From Liolophura sinensis (taxonomy: Eukaryota > Mollusca > Polyplacophora > Chitonida > Chitonidae): a stretch of DNA of 64,000 nucleotides. The DNA lies in the NCBI RefSeq assembly GCF_032854445.1, contig NC_088298.1, positions 8,359,504 to 8,423,503 of the forward strand, read 5' to 3'. Positions 35,351 to 47,954 of this stretch are shown one piece after another. Position numbers and translations under genes: made by a program. A model generated the notes under the pieces. The model was not told the DNA's origin. It ran no database searches and saw only the letters and a list, made by a program, of their open reading frames with translations. The stretch's first letter is position 1. The number at the start of each line of letters is the position of its first letter.

Positions 35351-36139
35351 TCTCTAATATGGTTCTCACTGCTTTGCGACGGTTTCTTCCATCGCATGGT
35401 CATTCTCATCTAAGTGAAAAATTCGTGATTATAGAACACATAATGTCATGTTTAAGAGCTATGGGCCTACAGGTAATATCTCAGCCTATCCCATCGATTG
35501 TTAAAATGCTCGTCATCCATTTTGAAATATTTTTTGCTCTTTAAGAACACATTTTGTCTGCGATGTCAAAGGGTTTTAAAAGCCAGAACCATATGAGGGG
35601 CATCAAACTGGAAGCGGGTTGTTACGGCAACACGGTGAGAGAGATGAAAACTCCAAGTTTCTAATTCGTCAAACGCATGGACTATATTTATCCCAAGGTA
35701 GAATTCTGGGCAGGGATATTTTGTGAATTATAAAAAAGTCTGTATATCTCTAAAAAAAGAGCCTGACGGAAAATTCCCCATCGCTTCCTTCATAAACTTT
35801 TACATCTCGGATTGAGTTAGAATTATCCTGCCAACTTACATCGGCTCTGGAATCAATAGACGAAGCCATAACGGATCCTCTGAGATCGCTTGCTGAGCTC
35901 AGCTGCATTCAGTTTTAAGCCTGTGTTAGCACAATATGATAGTACTGCACTGGCTACCGTCCGGTCAGAATTTGTCATGTTTTGTAGCTTATTTATCAAT
36001 AGATGTTTGACGTTATTTTTAAAGCTAGTATTTCCGTTAGTGCCTCCTTGTAGTAGACTCGACAAAATGCCGTCTTATGTCTAACGTGTCCTCATCGAAA
36101 CACTATGCTGAAGACACCCCACACGACACCCCAATGTCT
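35351..36139. other. Unique non-coding sequence
   Basis: No recognised repeat or gene. Confidence 0.5.
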
Positions 36140-36250
36140 TTTACCTTGGGGACCCCCGTTTCTTCCGCCCTTAAAACTGGCCTCCTTTGGATACGTGAAG
36201 AATTCTTGAGTATGGCGTTAAACAATAGAATGAAATAAATAAAAAATAAA
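36140..36250 (+). mobile_element. Decayed SINE-A copy
   Basis: Weak match in the middle (CCCCCGTTTCTTCCGCCC, CTGGCC), a good match at AGAATTCTTGAGTATGGCGT and an A/T tail. Confidence 0.6.
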
Positions 36251-37759
36251 TTTAACGTCGCCGTCTTCAAATTTAGGTCATCTTCTACAGGAATAAATGC
36301 TCCCATACTATTATATCTATAGTGCTGCTAATTAGAATGTCGTCTAATTACTCAACACAAGCCTGGAAGACGTGTATGTTTGAAATTAACAGTGATATAG
36401 GCATTGATAAAATATTCGATGTTAACTGACGACTGACTGGTGAACATGTTTCGCCGAGATTTCGATAGAAAATGCTTCTCTGCGCAAGCGTCAAAGACAG
36501 ATTATGCCATCACGAAGTTTCCTCCGTCGCCTTGGGCTAAATCTAATCTCCCTTTGGCGAATGGATGACGGGCAATTTTACTTTACAGGTGTCGTGGTCT
36601 TTGATGCGTCACGTGTGCGACAGATCACGTATCGTTATCTGATACACGGCACGTCACGCAGACCTAGGCTTACAGAAACATAGCCGCAGGCGCGTAGCTC
36701 AGGTTAGCCGAGTCCGAACACAAGCTTCCGTCCGCTTACAGCTGGACGTGATATGGAGACTAATGCTCTTCGTCGCCATGGAAACGCAACAGATTACAAA
36801 ATAGATCTCCATTGGACTTGTTCTTTGAAAAACACTTTCTTACCATCTTTCTGCCTTCTCCTACTGTCTTCAACATCCGTTTCAAAGTGTGGTCAGCATG
36901 TGGAAATTAACTTTGTTAAGCCAGCCGTTACTTGGCGATCTGATTGGCCGCGGTAGGGACCAGGCAGCGTGCTATCAGTATTAGCTTCCAGCCTCTCTTA
37001 TCCGCAAGGGATTACAAGGGAATCCTGAAATCCGCGGATTATTCTGAGTGATAACGGCTGGTAACAACATGATGCTGAGAGCACAGCCAAGTCTGCATTC
37101 CTTTTATAAAGAAGACAGTCAGCTCACAACACGAGCTCATGCCACGCGATACCCTTTCTGACCTGCATACTACACGTGGAACTATTTCATAGTGGTCATT
37201 TTTTGGTTTTCGACAGCTTATAAACTAGTATGGTGCACGATTTGTATACCGATTTCATTCATTCGCCTAGACGATTCCTTGCGTCTTTCCAACATCATTG
37301 ACAACGTCTTCTCAATGCATGAATCCGTCTAGATTTATTACTTTTGTACTTTACTAGTTCTTTGATGTTACGTTAACAGTTATTTTGTAAATTTTCCTTG
37401 CGATTTTCGACCTGCAACGTTCATTTTGGTTGTCACATAGATTCAGCGAAAGAGGAGCATCCATCATTTTCCAGTATTGGTGGAAAGACTTAGGTCCTTG
37501 CCATTAACATATTCAGATTACATGTTGTATGTCATTATATACAGAGGCCTGTTCAATGGAGCAATTCCAGACTAAGCATATGGTAACATATGACTTTACC
37601 TTGTGTCGTATTTGCCAGCAAAGTCTACTTAATCCACGATTTCTTCGGGAAACAGTTAGGGTACTGATTTCACTGAAAACACCCACGTGTCATGTTCACG
37701 TTGAACTCTTATACTGCATATTTTACATTGAAGTAGTTATAAATTATACCCCCTCCTGG
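36251..37759. other. Unique sequence with a candidate conserved island
   Basis: 36430-36960 has balanced composition, E-box words (TCACGTGTGCG, ATCACGTATCG) and Otx-like TAATCT. The 67-codon plus-strand frame at 36753 is unrecognised. Confidence 0.35.
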
Positions 37760-37957
37760 CGTATGTTGGAATATTTTCCAGTAAGCAACGGGTGATCGTG
37801 GGTTTACCCCATGGAATTCCACCACAATGCTGGCCCCCTTTGTATAAGTGAAGTATTCCTGAGTGCGGCGTAAGAAACCAATCCAAACTAATAATAATAA
37901 TAACAACAACAACAACAACAATAATAATAACAACAACAATAATAATAATAATAATGA
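37760..37957 (+). mobile_element. SINE-A copy with an expanded (AAT/AAC)n tail
   Basis: AACGGGTGATCGTGGGTTTA, CCACCACAATGCTGGCCCCC, TATAAGTGAAGTATTCCTGA and GAGTGCGGCGTAAGAAACCA, then AATAAT/AACAAC triplets from 37889 to 37956 in place of (AAAT)n. Confidence 0.85.
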
Positions 37958-38235
37958 ATTAAAATATAAGTTACTGGCGCAAAACCACAATGAAATAAAT
38001 AAGTATTACTATTCTGATCCAGTCAGTTGAACTGATTCACATGGCCTACTTCTTGCAGTCGGTTCAGAACACTGCTTTTGTGTCTAGCAATATTGACAGC
38101 TTCCTTATACGGTGGACAATGTACTGCGCTGCCATCAAAAAGCGAGGGTGTCATATATATATGACATTTTTTTTTTAACCAAATCTTTCTGTTATAAACG
38201 TAGTGAAACAGACCAACACCAAAAACACGAGCGAT

Positions 38236-38395
38236 ATTTATATATTTATTTTTGTAATTCAAGTTTTACACGGCACCAAAAATATTTCACTTACACCACG
38301 TCGGGCACAGGCGTTTCACTTATACCACAGCATTATGGTGGGATAAAACCTAGAAAGAAACCTACAACAATCCGCACGTTGCTGGCAGCCTGGGC
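38236..38395 (-). mobile_element. SINE-A copy with a short internal duplication
   Basis: AAGTTTTACACGGCACC, then TATTTCACTTACACCACG at 38281 and a second GTTTCACTTATACCACAG at 38311, then CATTATGGTGGGATAAAACC and AATCCGCACGTTGCTGGCAG. Confidence 0.8.
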
Positions 38396-38939
38396 GATCA
38401 GACGTAATAAAAGAACGGAATATATTGGGTTATTAAATAAGTCAGTCACGTTGTTTTCATTTTTCCGGTGAGGAAGTTGACAATCACGTGACCGCTTATA
38501 TTCTTCCCGTGACCTTGAAGTATTGAGCGTAGCTGAAGGCGACATGCCTCATGTAGACTGAAGTCAGAATTGTGGCTTGCCACGACCAGTTCCTGAGACA
38601 CTTATTTTTCCACACCGTAGAAAATGCATGGCGAGTTTAATGTTTCCTGACAAGGGACAAATCTAAAAGCGACATTAGCCTCATCTAAACAACAAAAACA
38701 CGCTAAGTAAGATCGATCTTTGTTGTGAAGGTTTAGCTGCCAAACTAGGGTGCTCGATTGGCGCTCATAACATACATTTGGGGCTTCGGTGGTTCACATG
38801 GATAAATCTCAAACTCACAGCCAATGTTCTGCCCTTTACCCATCAGTTCACGTGTTCGAATCCAGTTCTCGATTAAAATACCTGCATCCTTTTTTTTTCT
38901 TGCCTAACCCAATGCTCAAAAGGGTCAGGATGGTCATAG
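38396..38939. other. Unique sequence, possible old tRNA-derived fragment
   Basis: CGTGTTCGAATCCAGTTCTC near 38850-38870 looks like a B box, and GCTTCGGTGGTTCACATGG near 38784 like a weak A box. The body does not fit SINE-A or SINE-B. Uncertain. Confidence 0.3.
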
Positions 38940-39092
38940 AAGTTATTTCTAATTAAGACTTTTACATGAACAGTTGGAATAAATAAAAACAGAGGTAGAC
39001 AACAGGCCGATTTTGACAGGCAACATGTGACCACCAATAACAATATCACACTGTCTTCGCTGTTCTGATTTGACCGTCTATGCTGCAACCTT
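38940..39092 (+). mobile_element. Solo right arm of family TIR-B, diverged
   Basis: TTTTACATGAACAGTTGGAA, GACAACAGGCCGATTTTGAC, CAACATGTGACC and ATATCACACTGTCTTCGCTG in family order. Confidence 0.7.
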
Positions 39093-41347
39093 TAACATGT
39101 TAGTTCGTTGATATGATGGTTCATTTATTTCCTGGGGTTGGTAACAACTGACTTGGGCGGAGTTTACATGGGGAAGAATTTAACCCAAATTCTGCCTTTC
39201 ATGTATACTTTCTCTTGTATTCTATTAATCTAATTTACTGATTGGTCTACACTTACATGTCTTACATTGTAGGTTAATGATAATAATACATTACTTATGT
39301 AACGGATAAATGTTCGCATAATGACGACGAAAGTTAATCGACATGTTAAGAACCACATGTACTTTAGTGGTCCAAGCCCCCTGGCGATGCCGTTGTTTGT
39401 ATTTAACAAGATGGTGGCATCGCTGTGCTAATAGCTGGTGTTTGTCCGTCCATTTTCTTAGGATAAAACGCTTTAAAAATAGCGTTGAGTGCTAACTATT
39501 TTTTTTAGTTAAGGAACCTCTGCTCCGTTTTATTCACGCTATAAAGTGCAGTCTCCTTGCTCAGTCCGGATACATCAACCCATAAATCTTGACTGCCTTG
39601 AGAGATGTACTGTTGATTACGCCTTAAACACTGAAGCAAAAGTCCGAAAGAAAAGAAAAGCAACGAAAAAAAATCTGTTTTTCCTATGCGTTTTTCTCAC
39701 GACTGTAACCTGCACTTGCTACAGTCGTTACATATTTTAACTTTCAGTTCGCTTGATATCATCTACATGTATATGCAATATTTCGTTTAGGCATTCAAAC
39801 CATCTTGCAATTGTTTCGTGATAATCACTGTTGAAGGTGTAACATTATTAACATTATTACTAGCTTCAGTGTAAAACAATTATGGTACATGTAAATGCAA
39901 CAGAAATATGAATAATGATCATTCTTGAAATAAGTGAAAATGTAGATGTAAATGCTGATTCTGATGAAAACGACGGTGGCGACGATGATAACAATGTCAC
40001 CATATAACAATAAAATTTTCACGGAAAGGAGTCGATGAATAAGTGCATGCTGACACCGGTGTGCGAGTAGGGAATACCTGTCATGTAATTTCATGGGCTG
40101 TGTTCAGTTCTCAAATTGCCATTTTTTCCCTCAAACGAAATAAGTAATTGGTGGAAGCATGGTTTGTCTGGTCTCAAAACTGACCCCAAAAATCAGACGT
40201 CCGATTTTTTTGCTGTTCCGTCATGTATAGTCATGTTCTGAAGGCCGTGGAACGCGTATCTCCAGTTGACTAATGACTGAAGGGTGTGTGTAACCTGATG
40301 AATGGATGTTTCATGTTGCTAGTTGTCATGTAAGAGTTTTCTCCCAACCTCATGGGTAGACAACACCTTGTTAACACGTCGTAATCAGCGGAGGACGTTG
40401 GCAGCAATAAGGAGTAGTATAGTCCTGTACACCCAGGTAACGAATGAGATTTTCTGGCATCTCGCCACATTATCTCATTTGTTTCTCAGTTTCAATTCTC
40501 TGTCGTAGGAACATCCGTCAAGTATTGTTTGTAGAAATAGGCCACACATTTACAAACGCAAGATGGATAGAGACGTGTTGTCAGACGCCCGGTCTCTAAG
40601 CGAGATAAACGACGCTGGGGTTAGCAGACGACAGTTGACTTGGCGGGAACATATGGCGGGATATCTCATTGTTCACTTCCCCGAGAGAATTCCGTCCGAC
40701 TTTCCTCGCTTCATTAGCTTCTTGTTCGGCTTATGGGCCTTTCTTGACGCGGTGTAGGCCTCGCCAGACGGTGTCATGGCAACGGACATTTGGCTGGCGC
40801 AGTGCATATGTAAAGCTGACTACCTCTGGGCGGGCAAGTTTTTCTTTGGACGGAAATGATAGGTACTGATCGCGATGAAAATGTGTGAAATTATATCCAG
40901 GTCGAGGTTCATTCTACATGCCGTGGTCATAAAGGAATCTCAGCCATGCTTTATCTGCCTATACCACTATCCCACACCAATCGTCCGCAACTGTGAAGGT
41001 CCGGGGACAGTATCACCTGCCGCTTGTTCATCCGGTCGTGTAAATTTATTGATATTTATCAATGCCAAAAATCTCGATGGCCTCACCATAGCCCTTTTCG
41101 AGAATGTCTTTGGTTGATTCTGTTGCGAATAGACCAACTAAAAAGAATGGCATTATTACATATGTTTAAATCTGTTAGTTCTTAATAGTTCTCAATAATT
41201 ATGTATAAATACGACACATTTAAATCCTAATTAGCATAATTATTATTTATATTTCAGAGTTGGTGACACCCGAATCATGAGTAATTTATCACGAAGTAGA
41301 TCTTTGGCTTATCCATTGGCAACTTAAGACATACGTTTTACATACTA
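39093..41347. other. Unique non-coding sequence
   Basis: No recognised repeat. A 64-codon frame at 40563-40757 begins in a favourable start context (A at -3, G at +4) but has no domain I recognise. Confidence 0.4.
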
Positions 41348-41690
41348 GTCAAAAACGTTTACTTCCTTTCATTTAATTTACCGTTTAAAATACACAAATC
41401 ATAAACGTTCACTTCCTTTCATTTAATTTACCGTTTAAAATGCACAAATCATAAACTTCCTTTCATTCAATTTACCGTTTAAAATGCGCAAGTCATAAAC
41501 GTTTACTTTCTTTCATTCAATTTACCGTCTAAAATGCGCAAGTCATGAAGGTTTACTTCCTTTCGTTCAATTTACCGCTTAAAATGCACAAATTATAAAC
41601 GTTTATTTCTTTTCATTCAGTTTACCGTTTAAAATGCGCAAGTCATAAACGTTTACTCCCTTTCATTCATTTTTCCGTTAAAATGCTGTT
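41348..41690. repeat. 50-bp tandem repeat, seven copies
   Basis: ACTTCCTTTCATTTAATTTA-type units start at 41361, 41411, 41455, 41505, 41555, 41605 and 41655. The period is 50 bp except for one 44-bp unit that has lost six bases. Confidence 0.95.
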
Positions 41691-42772
41691 TCAACTCAAA
41701 TACTGAAAAAATTGGTTATCAATACTGTATTTTCAGCTAATCCAAAAGTTCAACCTGCCACGTTTTAATTGTCATTCATCGCTGTTGGGGTTCAATTTCG
41801 CAAAACTCACTGTGCGATAAGATAAGACATATATATCCGGAAAAAGAGAGCATGCAGCAGGAAGTTTTTGCTGTGGTTGTGTTCACAGCGTACACATACT
41901 CAGTGTGTCACCTGCTAAAGAAAACCTTTTTTACGTTTCCCTTGACCGGCGGTGTCGTGTTATCTTCGCCTCAGTGATTTTAATTTAACCCTCCATCATC
42001 AGTGCGTATGGATATGATCGTTTTTCAGCCTCAGGCCTGAAACGGACTATTACATAAGCGGTGGTGTACAGTAGTGATAAGGTTACCGGCCGGCATATTG
42101 GCGACACTGGCGGTAATTAGATCGACGAGCCCGAAAGACTTGCCCCGGGGCCACGTCCCCGATATTCTCAGTCGAACCGAAAAACAAGCTTACGCAGTGG
42201 AAATGGGCCCCGTTAACCAAACACTCCATTTCTCTCACCCTGCTTGTTGATGGTAGCCCCGGGCGGCGTCGCCTTCATCAAGCTTCGCAGCATATGCTTT
42301 GAAAACATGGTTTCCGATTCGTTACATGTCAGGAAACCCCTAGAGAGCTTCATTAATGACCGTTTGTTTCCGTTTTCCAGCCAATTGACAATATGAACAA
42401 TATGGCCTCGGTGGGAGTTTGCCCAAGGGCGAAAAGGGACGGACGAGAAACAATAACATTATTACAAAATAGTCAACCTGTAATGAAATCAATACATAAT
42501 TAATATGCCTTGTATCAGATATCACGAAAGTAGGTCGTGTAAAGCGGCAGATTCCAACATGTCTGCAATGCACTGAGCCTTGTACCGTTGGGAGAGATAA
42601 GAGCATTGACCTAAAAGCTCGACAATTTGGTTTTAAAAAACGCCGAAGCGTTAACTTAAAACCACAACTGTACGCCTCGCCCGATATTTCCGCAATAAAT
42701 AAATAAATAAATAAACACTAAATAAATCAATAAACGTGAATACATATGCCAAGTTGCCTATTTAATAATAAA
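41691..42772. other. Unique sequence with candidate regulatory island
   Basis: 42080-42500 is repeat-free and holds SOX-like words (GACAAT 42387, AACAAT 42396, AACAAT 42449), homeodomain-like CATTAATGAC and CATAATTAAT. An enhancer role is inference. Confidence 0.4.
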
Positions 42773-42823
42773 GATTCCTCCCACCGTAATGCTGGTAAAC
42801 ACCAATCAAATAAATAAATAGAT
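42773..42823 (+). mobile_element. SINE-A fragment with large internal deletion
   Basis: TTCCTCCCACCGTAATGCTG is joined directly to TAAACACCAATCAAATAAAT, skipping about 45 bp of the usual body. Confidence 0.8.
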
Positions 42824-43204
42824 TCCATGATGGAAACCCACTCTTAAAATACATAGGTCATCGACATGCTTTACTGGTTGATAATTATAGGTTGATGAGT
42901 AGAGCTTGATAGTTACTGTTGACCTTACCCACTGACCTTTCTAATCTATTACTTAACTTACCAAAGACTGGTGTACCCTTCCACCAAGAGTGCAATTTTC
43001 ACTAAAATACAGCAAGAAATCTTTTATTTTCTAATTAATGAAACAAACAAAAGCATCATACTTTATTCATTGTTTTTTTTAAATAGTCCCCTTTTTCCAA
43101 AAATGTACTACTATATAACAGTACAAGAATAGAAAAATGTTAAAAATTGTCGCTAGTGTTTCTTGTAAATCATATGGCCATCTTGTAATAATTTTTAATG
43201 ATCA
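42824..43204. other. Unique non-coding sequence
   Basis: Nothing recognised; AT-rich. Confidence 0.5.
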
Positions 43205-43497
43205 CACAAATGTGACACTATGTCCTGGCAAAACTGTTAATGTTCACAGTGTTTTGGCAACACTGTCAGCCTTCAATGTGGTTTAGCAATGTACTTTCAA
43301 TCCGCACAGTTTTGTAGGAGAGAGCCCAGTTACACAGTGCTGTGACAAAACTGTCAGTCAACACAGTGTTCTGGCAAAACGGTTCATCTACACGGTGCTT
43401 TGGCAAAACTCTCAATTTACACAGTGCTTTGGCAAAACGATTCATCTACACTGTGCTGTGACAGAACTGTTCCGTCAACACAGTGCTGTGTTCAATC
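43205..43497. repeat. 29-bp minisatellite, about ten copies
   Basis: The block GGCAAAAC and its variants recurs at 43226, 43255, 43284, 43313, 43344, 43373, 43402, 43431, 43460 and 43489, which is a 29-bp spacing throughout apart from a 2-base shift. CACAGTGCT precedes each clear copy. Confidence 0.92.
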
Positions 43498-44681
43498 GCT
43501 ACACTCACCGCAATTACGCATCTCAGCCTATAGTCTGTGTTCGGCATGCGCGTGTGTTACTGTTATTTGTATCAGTAAGGAGGACTCTTCTGTGAAATCC
43601 ATTCATAAAAACGCTTCATTGTTAATGTAATTAATGGGTGGTAGCTATTTCTGGAGAATTACAGAACCGTTTTAACCCAGCATTTCGCTCTGTTAAAACA
43701 TGCAAGGTCTGATTGGGCTTTGGTGTATTTCAACCGTGTTTCTGTAACATGGTGGCGTGTAGAAGATGAAAAAAAAAGTCGACGTCCAAACAATACGTTG
43801 TTCTTTCATAGCTTAGTTTTCCTCAATGTTAATTAACACGAACATGCAAATCTGTTGGGTGAAAGAAGCTATTCCATTTCTTTTTTCAGTCTAAGTGTCC
43901 AGTTCAACATTGGTTATCCACTCGTAAACCATGAAGTGGCGTTCTTAATTGTCAGGCTCATTTCAAGAACAAGCTATGATAACAGCTGTCCTAGCTGTAT
44001 ATGCAAGAAAAGAGTATATTTATATCGTAAATAAAGCTGCAAACGTGTAAGAGAGAAGCAGTCGTTGGTTTTTAATTATGCAAGGATATCCAATTCATAA
44101 TTCAAACCCGTAGTCCGTAAATAATTTTCAAATCAAATACAAATAAAGATATCTCCTTCGCGCTTTGATCCCATCTGTTCAAACAATCCTCATGCCGGTT
44201 TAAATAAACATGGAATTAAGCTAAGCGGAATTAGACACAATTTAGGGAGACCTTCGTCATCCTTGTACATATATCAGGATACAGGTCAGAATAATTTGTA
44301 CGGTTAGGACTATGTGTTGTTTCGACTATCTGTTGTCTCGATTTGCGCTAATACTCTGGAATAGCCCTAAGAAAGGTTTAATCTCTAAGGAATAACTGGG
44401 AAGATTTGTTTACTTGATTTTTGTGACTTATGTCGAACTGTATGTTGCCATTGGTAACAGTCGATGTAATATCTTATTACTGATTGATCTAGACGTTCGT
44501 CTCTCTGATACTTTAAACTCGGCATTTCTATGACTTTGGCCTATATCATTGTAGCAAGGGAATTCAGCAATGCACTATAAATTTAGTGAAAATCAAATGT
44601 TCAGGTATTATGAAATCTGCTCTAACAAAAATCAACCTGGGCTCTTACAATTCTTGCATATACAAAATATTCGTGTTTTTC
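43498..44681. other. Unique non-coding sequence
   Basis: No recognised repeat or gene. Confidence 0.5.
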
Positions 44682-45190
44682 CTAAGGTTTCCAACCGGTA
44701 CTTCCGGGTTAAGGCAAATATAGAATAATGACGTTACCAATATTAGAATATATTTTTGAGTATATGTGATGTAGAATGCTGCAATTCACCTTTCTATATT
44801 GTGTAGTTTTCTCGATATTTCACTGAGGTATTTTTAAATCCAGCCACAGCTTTTCCACCAATTTCCTGCCAGAGTAACGTAGATATTAAATTTTTCATCC
44901 GGATTTTCCGGGTTCATTCAGGCAAACGTCGAATAATGACCAATATTAGAAAGCATTTTGAGCCTACAGTTCGCCTTGTTTATGATAGTTTATTTTTCTG
45001 GATATTTCACTGTGGTATTTTTAAAATCCACCCACAGCTTTTCCACCACGTTGATATTAAGGTTTTCATCCGGTATTTCCGGATATAAGAAAATGTGGAA
45101 TAATAACGTTATTAATAGTAGAATCTATCCTTGTAGTATGCCTTTTGTAGAACCTTGCATTTCGCGTTTCTCGGTCATTATTTTGCACTG
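44682..45190. repeat. Diverged tandem triplication, units of about 170-207 bp
   Basis: ATCCGG..TTCCGG followed by AATAATGAC and ATTAGAA begins at 44682, 44889 and 45059. TTTTCTGGATATTTCACTGTGG-type sequence and CACAGCTTTTCCACC occur in the first two units. Units differ at many positions, so the array is old. Confidence 0.85.
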
Positions 45191-46285
45191 CGTAGAAAGT
45201 TAAAGCTTTATATTTTTATTGAGATATCATGCTGTTACATTTGCCATCTGACATGTCGTTCGGGATGGACTAATTGGGACAATGCAAGATAATGTTTGCT
45301 TCGCAAATCTCGGTTTTAATTTCATTTCGACTTTTGGAATTTAATGGTTCATACTGTTTTTTGTTTGTTCAAGTTACAGAATAAAAACACGACCTGTAAA
45401 CTTTTACTACTCTTGTTCAAATAGGAGGAAAATATTGTTCTATGCAATCAAGACCCATACTACAGCAAGAAAAACGTCGATGGTTCAAAAAACTACGAGT
45501 TGGCTTTGATTTCCTTCATAGCTTCATAAATTTGTTGTGTGTAAAATTCGGATTGACTATTTTTTGTTATTCTTGTTAGGGGGATTTTACTTTCTGTGGT
45601 GTGTAATTCTTGGCAGGCAGATTGTTATTATTTGAACGAAACTATGGCGCCGAATCAGTTCTAATTGGGGGCGCTGTGGAGTGAAATGGCCACCATAGAG
45701 ATGTGAAATGCTTCTCTGTTCGCGGAATCTTTGCACTAAAACATCGCCTTTTGAAAACAGTAGAAATTGCCTTGACCGAATAAAGCTGTTACCATGGCTA
45801 CACAGTTTTGTCCACTGACCTTTACTTCCGATCGATGCACCTCTATTTGCTAAATTGGTTTTAAAAAATCACGCATTTGAGAATGCTGAAATAAAAAACC
45901 CAACGAGTAATCTTCTAAAATTCGTCGGCCAATCAGGTTTCATCCGGAAATGCTCGTCTAGATGCCTGGATGGAAGTCTCAGAGGCTTTTGTCAATAAAT
46001 TAATGCGACTGTTATCCAGCTTTTCCGAGTCATTTAAACTAACCATTGATTCTTTCACATCGCTTACAGTTTACAGCTGGTGTCATCTTGCATTGGAAAA
46101 GCACAGCAGCCTGGTGAAGCAAAAAGCACATAACTCTCCTCAAATACCGCATTACTGGTGTGAATGTCAGAGAAATGAGGCAAATTGCCTCGTGAACTGT
46201 AGAAGTAATCGGCTTAGGTTGTGTCGGATCATAAAAACCAAACGGTAAAGTGACGTTTAAGGTACAGTTAAAATAGTTTGATATA
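45191..46285. other. Unique non-coding sequence
   Basis: No repeat recognised. The 92-codon plus-strand frame at 45970 has no recognised domain. Confidence 0.5.
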
Positions 46286-46340
46286 GTAACAACAACAACA
46301 ACAACAACAACAACAATAATAATAATAATAATAATAATAT
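46286..46340. repeat. (AAC)n(AAT)n microsatellite
   Basis: About nine AAC units followed by about eight AAT units. Confidence 0.95.
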
Positions 46341-46640
46341 TAAAATCTGTCTTCATTGAGACAGTGGTTTTAACTGTATGCAATAATTCTTGCCGTACTA
46401 AATGCTACAACGCTGTATATGTATACCCCTCTATCCCCCTATAGAATGCCACTTTGGCCAGGAATAAGAGAAAAAGTAAATGTTCAGTATTTAAGGCGCG
46501 TGTTCAGAACTGAAACATCTCTTTCATTTGCTATTTGGAATGTACACATCAGAGGCCAATCGCAAAAATTACGTTTACATCTAAATAAGTAGAACGCCGC
46601 CAATGGATAGGTGGGAAAAAACTTACATGTACATTTAAAT

Positions 46641-46775
46641 TATCACCTTAGAAATATTTCACATATACGACGGCTGCCAACATTATGGTCGGGAAGAGCA
46701 ACCACGACCATCGGCAGACTGCTGGGAGGCCTACCCACTTACGACCGGAGATGCAAACAATGAAGCGAAAGCAAA
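46641..46775 (-). mobile_element. SINE-A copy, tail missing
   Basis: TAGAAATATTTCACATATAC, GACGGCTGCCAACATTATGG, ACCACGACCATCGGCAGACT and CCTACCCACTTACGACCGGA, with a deletion in the CCGGGC stretch. Confidence 0.8.
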
Positions 46776-47298
46776 ACTCCGGAGAACAAATGTTAAAACA
46801 CAATCTCGTGGCGTGATCCAGAAGGCATCAATCGGATTGACGCATGTTTTCTCCGTTCAAAACAAAAACATACCATCAGCGAAATATCCGTCTCGGTGTC
46901 ATGTCAACCAGAAACACTGTCAGTGTAACATTTGATTGATATACTTCGTTAGCATACCTAGAAAAATCACTGACCAACTTTTGGTTTTGTGTGTCAGGGA
47001 CGTGGCCTTGTCCGTCATGGAATGTAGGTCACATAGCATTAAGAAACTGATGAAGAAAGCCATTTTGGTTTTTGTTGTTGTTGTGGCTGTTGACATGAAA
47101 GCCTCGAAAACGATGTTGAATAAAGCAGTTCCAACCCTTAATATAAATCGTTTGAAGACGTATCTAAGAACTTAAAAATCAGAATTTTGGCAGATGTTAA
47201 GAAAAACATGAGTTATCAATTCTTTGTAATTGGTTTTAATGGTTTTAAATTGTATGTTTCAGGCCAAAATATTAATGATATATTACATCATATTTCTC
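46776..47298. other. Unique non-coding sequence
   Basis: Nothing recognised. Confidence 0.5.
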
Positions 47299-47730
47299 AT
47301 GTAGGTTACCTCTGGTCACTCGTACTTAATCATGTTGTATACACGTCAAGCAACATGTTTTCATGTAGGCTCCCAATGGTAGGTCGTACTTAATCATGTT
47401 GTATACACGTCAAACAACATGTTTTCGTGTAGGCTACCACTGGTCAGTCGTACTTAATCATGTTGTATACACGTCAAGCAACATGTTTCCGTGTAGGTTA
47501 CCTCTGGTCAGTCGTTCTTAATCATGTTGTATACACGTCAAGCAACATGTTTTCATGTGGGCTACCTCTAGTCAGTCGTTCTTAATCATGTTGTATACAC
47601 GTCAAGCAACATGTTTTCATGTGGGCTGCCTCTAGTCAGTCGTACTTAATCATGTTGTATACACGTCAAGTAATATGCTTTCATGTAGGCTACATCTAGT
47701 CACTCGTACTTAATCGTGTTACACGTGTTA
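47299..47730. repeat. 64-bp tandem repeat, about seven copies
   Basis: The word TCGTACTTAATC (or TCGTTCTTAATC) recurs every 64 bp from 47320 to 47704. Each unit has a hairpin-forming pair CATGTTG..CAACATG around GTATACACGTCAAG. Copies are highly similar. Confidence 0.96.
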
Positions 47731-47954
47731 ATCATAGTGTTTTCCTTTACTATTTAAGTATGTTATAATCATCTGAATCATAACGTTTATCTATTTCCTA
47801 TTCTGTCGAAAAAGCGCTGAGCCATAGTTATTATATTCATTTGTTTTATAGACTTCCTTTCAACTATTCCACAATCAAAAATCAGCCCTTGTTATTGGTG
47901 TATGACTATATATAATTGTTCACATTCAGTTACCATGTGCAGACGTAATTATTC

